From an uncultured Gammaproteobacteria bacterium (GTDB lineage Bacteria > Pseudomonadota > Gammaproteobacteria > GCA-001735895): a stretch of DNA of 15,396 nucleotides. Position numbers and translations under genes: made by a program. Each line of letters opens with the position of its first letter. Position 1 is the stretch's first letter. Shown piece after piece: positions 7,022-12,903 of this stretch. A model generated the notes under the pieces. It was not told the DNA's origin. It saw only the letters and a program-made list of their open reading frames with translations, and ran no database searches. Where the stretch lies: positions 1-15,396 of the forward strand of contig CALJQI010000271.1 in the NCBI GenBank assembly GCA_937980285.1. Direction: 5' to 3'.

Positions 7022-7875
7022 TGCTTTCGCGGCGCATGATCATCAACTTTGTTCTGATCTTTTTGATCATTCTGTTCACCTGGGTCGGCAACCGCTTCGA
7101 TGTGCAACCCGGGTTCCAGCCGCAGTTGGCAATTACCGATATCAAGGCCGCCGATATCCTGTCGATGGAAATCAAAACCGCGGACGCCTCGCTGACGCTC
7201 GCGCGCCGGCCCGACGGCTGGCGTATCGAATCCCCGATTCGCTGGCCCGCCAACAACGTCAATATCGAGCGCCTGATCGACATCGTCAACAGCCAGACCG
7301 AGTCGCGGCTCGACGCCGCCGAAATCGACCTGGCACCCCTCGGGCTCGATTTTCCGCGCGCGATGCTGCGCCTGAACGATACCCGCGTGCTGTTCGGCGC
7401 CAGCAACAATATCGGAGAGCGACGCTACACGATGATCGATTCAACCGTGTTTTTGTTACCCGATATACACCTGCCGTTTATCTCGCAGGGCCTAACCGGA
7501 ATCGTCGATCGACGACTGCTGCCGCGCAAGCTGGGGCTGCAGTCGCTGGCGCTTCCCGGGCTGCTCTTGAGTCGAAACCCCGATGACAGCTGGCAAGCGG
7601 ACGGTACGGACGATTTCAGCAGCCAGCAGCTGCAGCAGCTGGTGTCAAACTGGCAAGCTCTGGAGGCGACGCGGATCAAGGTTTACAACGCCAGCGGCAC
7701 GCCGCGGCAGAAAATCAGGGCCGAGCTCGGAGACGGCCAGGGCCAGGAGTTTTACCTGATGTCGATCGATCCCGAAATCATCATCGCCAATCCGCGCATA
7801 GGCCTGCAGTATCATTTCAGCAGCGATCTCTACTACCAGCTGATATCCTTGCGTCATGACGAAAATCCTGCCTAG
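7021..7875 (+). CDS. DUF4340 domain-containing protein
   Basis: A 284-aa protein with an N-terminal membrane anchor (hydrophobic at about 7-24) and a soluble remainder predicted to be periplasmic. It carries repeated-looking strands such as LTLARRPDGWRIESPIRWPA, NIERLIDIVNSQTESRL and LGLDFPRAMLRLNDTRVLFG. These are characteristic of DUF4340 proteins, which commonly sit directly after GldG-like genes in proteobacteria. It shares one base with the previous stop (TAATG) and ends inside the next gene (20-bp overlap). Biochemical function is unknown. From context it is probably a structural partner of the GldG-like protein on the periplasmic face. Confidence 0.85.
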   Translation: MLSRRMIINFVLIFLIILFTWVGNRFDVQPGFQPQLAITDIKAADILSMEIKTADASLTLARRPDGWRIESPIRWPANNVNIERLIDIVNSQTESRLDAAEIDLAPLGLDFPRAMLRLNDTRVLFGASNNIGERRYTMIDSTVFLLPDIHLPFISQGLTGIVDRRLLPRKLGLQSLALPGLLLSRNPDDSWQADGTDDFSSQQLQQLVSNWQALEATRIKVYNASGTPRQKIRAELGDGQGQEFYLMSIDPEIIIANPRIGLQYHFSSDLYYQLISLRHDENPA

Positions 7876-8644
7876 CCTGCTACTGTTGCTGGTTTCGGCG
7901 AACCTGACGGCGCAGGACGAGTTACCGCGCCTGGAACTCGGCGCCGGACTGTTCGCGCTGAACGCGCCGGATTATCGCGGCTCGTCGGCATCCGACACCT
8001 ACCTGTTGCCGGTACCCTACATCAAGTATCGGGGCGATGTCCTGCGGGTCGACGAAGGCGTGCAGGGCGTGGTATTCGAATCGCCGCAATGGCTGTTTAC
8101 CCTGAGCGCCGATTTTTCGCTGCCGGCCGACGACGATACGCCCGAACGCGAGGGCATGGAAGAGCTCGACGCGGTTTTCGAAATCGGCCCTTCGCTGAAT
8201 TACCGCATCAAGCCCCTGCCCAACAGCGCCTGGTGGATTGACCTGCCGCTGCGCTTTGTTTACGCCATCGATAGCAAGCACGAGTTTATCGGCCGCGTGT
8301 TCCAGCCCCGGCTGTCCTGGCGCAAGCCGGCAAAACGGCTGGGTGAATGGAAGCTGCATTTTCTCGTCGGCCCGGTCTATTCGAGCGAAGAGCATCACGC
8401 GTATTTTTACTCGGTCGCAGACGACGAGGTCACCGCCAACCGCCCGGCCTACGACGCCGATGCCGGCTTTAGCGGTTACCGCGCGGAATTCACCTATAGC
8501 AAACGCCTCGGCGACTACTGGCTGGGGGGATTCATCCGTTACGACAACCTCGACGACTCCGAGATCGACGACAGCCCGCTGGTATCCGAAACCGAATCCT
8601 GGATGGGCGGCGTCGCGCTGGCCTGGGTGTTCCATCAGAAATAA
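7856..8644 (+). CDS. MipA/OmpV-family outer-membrane protein
   Basis: A 262-aa protein with a clear Sec signal peptide (MTKILPSLLLLLVSANLTAQ, cleavage about residue 20). The mature part is a predicted beta-barrel: LGAGLFALNAPDYRGSSASDTYLLPVP is the usual MipA/OmpV opening, and alternating aromatic-rich strands end in GVALAWVFHQ, a typical outer-membrane C-terminus. E. coli MipA links the lytic transglycosylase MltA to PBP1B; OmpV is an outer-membrane porin-like protein in Vibrio. The first 20 bp overlap the end of the DUF4340 gene in another frame, so it is very likely the last gene of the transporter operon. This puts an outer-membrane component in the same transcript. The specific partner is unknown. 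Confidence 0.88.
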   Translation: MTKILPSLLLLLVSANLTAQDELPRLELGAGLFALNAPDYRGSSASDTYLLPVPYIKYRGDVLRVDEGVQGVVFESPQWLFTLSADFSLPADDDTPEREGMEELDAVFEIGPSLNYRIKPLPNSAWWIDLPLRFVYAIDSKHEFIGRVFQPRLSWRKPAKRLGEWKLHFLVGPVYSSEEHHAYFYSVADDEVTANRPAYDADAGFSGYRAEFTYSKRLGDYWLGGFIRYDNLDDSEIDDSPLVSETESWMGGVALAWVFHQK

Positions 8645-8680
8645 ACCGGACTGAAGCCTGCACCGCCCGGACCTGGACTT

Positions 8681-8689
8681 TGCGATAAT
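8681..8689 (+). promoter_or_regulatory. Possible extended -10 promoter for the mutM unit
   Basis: TGCGATAAT is an extended -10 (TGn plus a hexamer matching 5 of 6). It lies in the 249-bp gap between the MipA gene and mutM. No good -35 is seen, which extended -10 promoters can tolerate. The start would be near 8696, giving a leader of about 200 nt that contains the small ORF at 8715-8894. I see no terminator between the MipA gene and this point. Confidence 0.35.
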
Positions 8690-8714
8690 CGACCCACTTA
8701 TTAAATTTGACCCC

Positions 8715-8894
8715 ATGAACAGCGCAATCGAATCAGCGGCACAAATCCCCTTCGGCACTCGGACCGTGGCGTCGCCGGGCGCGTCAGTCACGCCCGAACC
8801 GAGCGCGCGGCGCAAGACTTCTCCGGACCCCGGGATCGGACGCAGCAGCGCCGCGCCGGCCGCCGCGATCCCGACACGGGCCAGGGGCCGCTAA
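8715..8894 (+). CDS. Possible 59-codon leader ORF upstream of mutM (doubtful)
   Basis: An ATG at 8715 opens a 59-codon frame that ends TAATG on the mutM start codon, sharing one base. The product begins MNSAIESAAQIPFGTRTVAS and becomes Arg/Ala/Pro-rich low complexity (ending in IPTRARGR). I recognise no family, and no clear ribosome-binding site precedes it. High GC alone can make such a frame. What favours it is the exact stop/start junction with mutM and its position after a promoter-like element. It could be a translationally coupled leader peptide or chance. A loose inverted repeat (CGGGATCG 8831-8838, CGATCCCG 8866-8873) lies inside. Apart from the promoter-like element, nothing else is seen in 8645-8893. 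Confidence 0.25.
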   Translation: MNSAIESAAQIPFGTRTVASPGASVTPEPSARRKTSPDPGIGRSSAAPAAAIPTRARGR

Positions 8895-9703
8895 TGCCCG
8901 AGCTACCGGAAGTGGAAACCACCCGTCGCGGCATCGAAGCCCACGTCCGCGAGCAGCGTATCGAAGCCGTCATCCTGCGCGAAACCCGCCTGCGCTGGCC
9001 GATTAGCGCCGAAGTGGCAAGCCTTGCCGGCAGCCGCATAATGGACGTATCGCGCCGCGGCAAGTATCTGATCATGCATCTCGACCGCGGCAACCTGATC
9101 TGGCACCTGGGCATGTCGGGCAGTATGCGCATTCTGCCGATTGGCGCGCACAGCCAGGATCATGAACATGTCGAGCTGCAGCTGGCTAACGGGCAGGCAT
9201 TGAAGTTTCGAGATCCGCGCCGCTTCGGTGCGCTGCTGTACTGCGCGGGCGAACCGTTGCAGCATCGCCTGTTAAACAAACTCGGGCCGGAACCGCTGGG
9301 TGACGATTTCGACACCGACTACCTGCACCGCTGCTGCCGCCGGCGCAGCGCCGCGATCAAGAATGTCCTGATGAACAGCCATATCGTCGTCGGCGTCGGT
9401 AACATATACGCCAGCGAAGCGCTGTTTCGCGCCGGCATACGCCCTGCCCGCGCGGCTCGGCGCATCAGCCGGCCCGCTATCGCCAGGCTGGTCGAGGCCG
9501 TGCGCGAGACGCTGGCCAGCGCGATCGAACAGGGAGGAACGACGCTGCAGGATTTTACCCAGGCCGACGGCAAGCCGGGATATTTCAGCCAGTCGCTGCA
9601 GGTATACGGCAATAGCGGAAATTGCGGCGTTTGCGGCAGCAAGATCAAACACCTGGTGCAGGCGCAACGTTCGAGCTACTACTGTCCGAAATGCCAGTCA
9701 TGA
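8894..9703 (+). CDS. mutM: Formamidopyrimidine-DNA glycosylase (Fpg/MutM)
   Basis: A 269-aa bifunctional DNA glycosylase/AP lyase that removes 8-oxoguanine and formamidopyrimidines. The catalytic N-terminus PELPEVET is intact (Pro1 after Met removal and its neighbouring Glu), Lys57 lies in SRRGKYL, and the helix-two-turn-helix has VVGVGNIYASEALF. DGKPGYFSQSLQVYG precedes a zinc finger C244-X2-C247-X16-C264-X2-C267 with the conserved Gln-Arg (258-259). Length matches E. coli MutM (269 aa). In E. coli mutM directly follows rpmB-rpmG; here five transporter genes intervene. Its stop overlaps the start of the vWA gene as ATGA, so the repair enzyme and that protein are co-translated. Confidence 0.98.
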   Translation: MPELPEVETTRRGIEAHVREQRIEAVILRETRLRWPISAEVASLAGSRIMDVSRRGKYLIMHLDRGNLIWHLGMSGSMRILPIGAHSQDHEHVELQLANGQALKFRDPRRFGALLYCAGEPLQHRLLNKLGPEPLGDDFDTDYLHRCCRRRSAAIKNVLMNSHIVVGVGNIYASEALFRAGIRPARAARRISRPAIARLVEAVRETLASAIEQGGTTLQDFTQADGKPGYFSQSLQVYGNSGNCGVCGSKIKHLVQAQRSSYYCPKCQS

Positions 9704-11763
9704 CAATCGATCGGGAAGCCCTGCGACAACGACTGGAGTCCTGCTTTTTCAACAGCTCGACCGTCGACCAGGTTGTCGAGCGCATTTTCGCGCTCGAGCC
9801 GCGCTGGCGGCAGTTCGTTTTCGACTGGGTATCGTCGGTCGCCAAAACCCAGCCGGAGATCGCTTACCAGTTCGCCTGCAGGGCCGGCGCCGCGCTTCCG
9901 GCCCTCGGCCGCGACGGCTGTGAACACTGGCTGCAGTCGGCGCTCGATGTCTATTTCGAGCAGGGTCTGAAGCCCGCGCTGGAGTCGCTTGAAAACCTGG
10001 ACCAGTTTGTCGCGGTCCAGCGTAAAAGATCGCGCGGCCTCGAATTCAGCAAGGCGCGAGGCGTGCTGCAACATTTTCTTCACGGTCTCAACGGACGCCG
10101 GCTGCGACTCGAGGCCGACGACGAGGTGTTGACCGATAGCGAAATCCTGCAGCTGCCGACAGTGATCGATCAATCCTCGATCGAAGCGGAGAATTTTGCC
10201 TGTTACAAGGCCACCGCGGTGCACCTTTGGGCGCAGTGCTGGTACGGTACCTGGCAAGCCGATACGATCGCGTCGATTCCGCGCGAGCAACCGATGCTGC
10301 GCACCTTCCACTATCTCGAAACGCTGCGCCTGAACGCCTGCATCGAGCGCGATTACCCCGGGCTCGCGCGGCTACTGAAAAACCTGCAGCCGCAAACCCC
10401 GGCCATCTGGCGTGAACTGGAAGCGCAGTTGAGCGATCCGTCGAGCAGCGTGCTCGATTCGATCAGGCTCAGTGCAGAGCATTGGGACAAGCCGTGGCCA
10501 GGCCCCTTCGTTTACCAGGGCAGGCTCGATCCCGACCGCGTACAGGCGACCCTCGAGATTCGCCTCGAGCGCGAGAAACAGCGACTGCGGCTGGCGCTGG
10601 CGAGAGTGGCGCAGGAAAACGGCGCCGAGCAACGCAATGCCGATACCGACCACCAACCAGAACAGCCGACCGGCCGCCAGTTCGACTTGAAATCGAGACA
10701 GGATAGCGTAGCCGAACTCGAAATCGACGGTAAACCAGTGCCGGCCGACGACGAGATCACCAGACTGCTCACCTCGATCAGGCAGGACCTCGGCGAATTA
10801 CCGCCCGACTACCTGCAGGCGGCGTCTGGCGGCGAGTACCATGACAGCCTCGACGTCGGCGCTGCCGAGGACCAAAACGACAGTACAAGCGGTGCCTTCT
10901 TTTACGACGAATGGGACTACAGCCGCAAGGCGCATCGCAAACGCTGGTGCACGGTGCGTGAACGCGAGATCGAGCCCGACTACGTTTCGGATTTCGTCGA
11001 CGACACCCTGCACAGGTACCGCGGTCACATCAAGTCGCTGCGGCGAAGTTTCGAGGCCCTGCGCGATGAGTACCGGGTGCTGAAAAAACAACCGCATGGC
11101 GAAAGCCTCGACTTCGACGCGCTGGTCGAAGCCATTGCAGATACGCGCAGCGGTATGGAAATGACGTCGCGTATCTACCGCAAGGCGCATCGCGTGGAGC
11201 GCGATATCGCGGTGGTGCTGATGGTCGATATGAGCGGCTCGACCAAGGGCTGGATCAATGTCGCGCAGCGCGAGGCGCTGATCCTGCTGGCCGAAGCGCT
11301 GAGCTCGCTCGACGACCGCTACGCGATTTACGGATTTTCCGGAAATACCCGCAAGCGCTGCGAAATCTACAGGATAAAAACCTTCGACGAAACCTACGGC
11401 GAGGACATACGAGCGCGTATAGCGGCGATCGAGCCGCAGGACTATACGCGCATGGGCGCCACCATACGCCACCTGAGCCATATACTCGAAAACATCGGCG
11501 CGCGCACCAGGATGCTGATCACGCTGTCCGACGGCAAGCCCGACGACTACGATACCTACCACGGCGAGTACGGTATAGAAGACACGCGCATGGCGCTGTA
11601 CGAGGCGCGCCAGCGTGGTATTCACCCTTTTTGCATCACTATCGACGAAGAGGCGCGCGATTACCTGCCGCACATGTACGGCGATTCCAGCTACGTGCTG
11701 ATCGACGACATCGGCAAGCTGCCCTACCGCATTTCCGAGATCTACCGCAGCCTGACCAGCTGA
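9700..11763 (+). CDS. NorD/CbbO-type von Willebrand factor A domain protein
   Basis: A 687-aa soluble protein. The N-terminal half (about 1-330) is helical and resembles the NorD/CbbO N-terminal region; about 330-430 is a charged, low-complexity linker. The C-terminal vWA domain (about 500-687) has an intact MIDAS: DMSGS with Asp510, Ser512 and Ser514; Thr583 in YTRMGATIRH; and Asp611 in SDGKPDDYD. The pattern YTRMGATIRHLSHIL plus LSDGKPDDYDTYHGEYGIEDTR is characteristic of NorD (COG4548). NorD and CbbO work with MoxR-type AAA+ ATPases (NorQ, CbbQ) as metal-dependent adaptors that activate nitric oxide reductase or Rubisco. Neither an ATPase nor such a client is visible here. I start at 9700 (ATGA overlap with mutM); ATG 9691 is also in frame. 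The stop codon belongs to a long inverted repeat. Confidence 0.88.
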   Translation: MTIDREALRQRLESCFFNSSTVDQVVERIFALEPRWRQFVFDWVSSVAKTQPEIAYQFACRAGAALPALGRDGCEHWLQSALDVYFEQGLKPALESLENLDQFVAVQRKRSRGLEFSKARGVLQHFLHGLNGRRLRLEADDEVLTDSEILQLPTVIDQSSIEAENFACYKATAVHLWAQCWYGTWQADTIASIPREQPMLRTFHYLETLRLNACIERDYPGLARLLKNLQPQTPAIWRELEAQLSDPSSSVLDSIRLSAEHWDKPWPGPFVYQGRLDPDRVQATLEIRLEREKQRLRLALARVAQENGAEQRNADTDHQPEQPTGRQFDLKSRQDSVAELEIDGKPVPADDEITRLLTSIRQDLGELPPDYLQAASGGEYHDSLDVGAAEDQNDSTSGAFFYDEWDYSRKAHRKRWCTVREREIEPDYVSDFVDDTLHRYRGHIKSLRRSFEALRDEYRVLKKQPHGESLDFDALVEAIADTRSGMEMTSRIYRKAHRVERDIAVVLMVDMSGSTKGWINVAQREALILLAEALSSLDDRYAIYGFSGNTRKRCEIYRIKTFDETYGEDIRARIAAIEPQDYTRMGATIRHLSHILENIGARTRMLITLSDGKPDDYDTYHGEYGIEDTRMALYEARQRGIHPFCITIDEEARDYLPHMYGDSSYVLIDDIGKLPYRISEIYRSLTS

Positions 11764-11814
11764 CAGGATAATATTTTTTGCGTAAACATATACGCAAAAA
11801 ATATTATCCTGTCA
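11761..11814. repeat. Perfect 24-bp inverted repeat, 6-nt loop
   Basis: Arms 11761-11784 (begins TGACAGGATAATATTTTTT) and 11791-11814 (ends in ATATTATCCTGTCA) are perfect reverse complements around AACATA. The TGA at its left edge is the vWA gene's stop codon. Only 7 of 24 bases per arm are G or C, in a GC-rich region. No T-run follows the right arm, so it is not a canonical terminator, though such a long stem would block mRNA decay and probably transcription. Its right end shares GTCA with the next REP-like hairpin. Confidence 0.85.
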
Positions 11815-11845
11815 TCCCGGAAGCGCCGCAGGCGCTATCCGGGAT
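11814..11845. repeat. REP-like hairpin
   Basis: ATCCCGGAAGCGCC (11814-11827) pairs with GGCGCTATCCGGGAT (11831-11845) around GCA, with one bulged T. It is the GTCATCCC...GGGATCTT type of dispersed palindrome, in the orientation opposite to the units flanking the 2241-2344 element. Confidence 0.65.
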
Positions 11846-11885
11846 CTTCTAAAGTACCGCAGTCCAAATCGAGCGCTCGTTTCAA

Positions 11886-11920
11886 GATCCCGCCGGGCCA
11901 CGCAGGCTTGCGCGGGGATC
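11886..11920. repeat. REP-like hairpin, imperfect
   Basis: GATCCCGC (11886-11893) pairs imperfectly with GCGGGGATC (11912-11920). The interior (CGGGCCACGCAGGCTTGC) holds partial internal complementarity. It is flanked by CAA on the left and AAG on the right, as in the other units. Between this and the preceding hairpin (11846-11885) I see no further structure. Confidence 0.5.
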
Positions 11921-11935
11921 AAGGTTAATCGAGTC

Positions 11936-11953
11936 ATTCCCGCGAAAGCGAAT
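11936..11953. repeat. Degenerate REP-like unit
   Basis: ATTCCCGC-GAAA-GCG-AAT looks like the common ATTCCCGCGAAAGCGGGAAT palindrome with two G lost from the right arm. It has the same GAAA loop as the unit at 2391-2410. A half-unit GGGGATGAC follows near 11970. No promoter of the aldolase gene can be made out in the remaining bases to 12000. Confidence 0.45.
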
Positions 11954-12000
11954 CTTAAAACGCGCCGACGGGGATGACGTCCACGCGGCTATGAATTATC

Positions 12001-12771
12001 ATGAGCGACACCATGTCCATCCACGCAATCGATTCCAGTACCGATCCGGTCACGCAGGCGAAAATCGACCTGGCGGCATCGCTGCGGCTGGCGGTATACC
12101 ACGAACTCGAAGAAGGTATCGACAACCACTTCACCGTCACCCTGCCGGGTTACGAGGATCGCTACCTGGTGCTGCCCTTCGGCCTGCACTGGTCGGAAGC
12201 CCGCGCCAGCGCCATGATCACTTTCAACGAGGCCGGCGAAACCCTCGACGGCGACGGCATAGTCGAGCTTTCGGCGCAATGCATTCACGCGCCGATCCAC
12301 CGCATTACCGGCCGACGGGTTGTATTCCATACCCACCAGAACTGGGCGCTGGCTCTCAATATGCTGCAGGACAACCGCCTGATCCCGGCCTGCCAGACAT
12401 CGGCCTTTTTCGACGGTCGGATCGCATACGACGATCATTACCCGGGCACCGCCGACAGCCTGCAAGAAGGCGAGCGCCTGGCGGCGCTGGTCGCCGACAA
12501 GGAAGTAGTGTTCCTGAAAAACCATGGCGTGCTGGTGGCGGCGGATTCTATCGCCCGCGCTTACCGCTTGCTGTATATGCTCGAGCGCGTCTGCCGAGCG
12601 CAGATACGGGCGATGAGTAGCGGCCAGAAACTGCAACCCATTTCGCGCGAAATTATCGAGCAGGTGCAAACCCCGGACGAAAACGATCGCCACAAGGGCC
12701 AGCGCGATGATCTTTATTTTGCCGCGATGAAACGCGTGCTCGACCGCGAAATGCCGGGTTACGCAGACTGA
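12001..12771 (+). CDS. Class II aldolase/adducin domain protein
   Basis: A 256-aa protein of the class II aldolase/adducin fold. The zinc-binding histidines are present: FHTH with His110 and His112, and NHGVLV with His175. GIDNHFTVTLPG at 39-50 corresponds to the phosphate-binding GN-S loop of the family. The remainder (IHAPIHRITGRRVVFHTH, LIPACQTSAFF, DDHYPGTADSLQEGERLA, RLLYMLERVCRAQIRAM) reads like the adducin-like branch. The Glu that fuculose-1-phosphate aldolase carries about 19 residues before its first zinc His is not seen; Ser91 is there instead. It may therefore not be a sugar-phosphate aldolase. ATG 12013 is a second possible start; neither has a good ribosome-binding site. ggt follows after 132 bp. 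Confidence 0.85.
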   Translation: MSDTMSIHAIDSSTDPVTQAKIDLAASLRLAVYHELEEGIDNHFTVTLPGYEDRYLVLPFGLHWSEARASAMITFNEAGETLDGDGIVELSAQCIHAPIHRITGRRVVFHTHQNWALALNMLQDNRLIPACQTSAFFDGRIAYDDHYPGTADSLQEGERLAALVADKEVVFLKNHGVLVAADSIARAYRLLYMLERVCRAQIRAMSSGQKLQPISREIIEQVQTPDENDRHKGQRDDLYFAAMKRVLDREMPGYAD

Positions 12772-12813
12772 ATCCGCAAGCGCAACCGCGGCAGCGATTA
12801 TCCAGGCCGACGG

Positions 12814-12842
12814 CTGCAGACAAATCGGGCAACTGCAGACAA
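12814..12842 (+). repeat. Direct repeat of CTGCAGACAA upstream of ggt
   Basis: CTGCAGACAA occurs at 12814-12823 and again at 12833-12842, start-to-start 19 nt, about two helical turns. It lies 62-90 bp before the ggt start. The spacing would suit a dimeric regulator, but ten bases twice in a short gap is modest evidence. Confidence 0.35.
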
Positions 12843-12903
12843 GCTTGATCGGTGCCGGCAGCTTCATTACCATCAAGTGTCTCGCACAAGCAGGGCCAGG
12901 ATC

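Noticed and set aside
7922..8815. Minus-strand frame of 297 codons across the MipA gene
   Set aside because: Shadow of the MipA/OmpV gene; no recognisable motif or ribosome-binding site.
10798..11673. Minus-strand frame of 291 codons opposite the vWA domain
   Set aside because: The plus-strand MIDAS motifs show the coding strand; the antisense product looks like random GC-rich translation.
11989..12876. Minus-strand frame of 295 codons across the aldolase gene
   Set aside because: It is antisense to a family with clear zinc-binding histidines, and it has no motif of its own.
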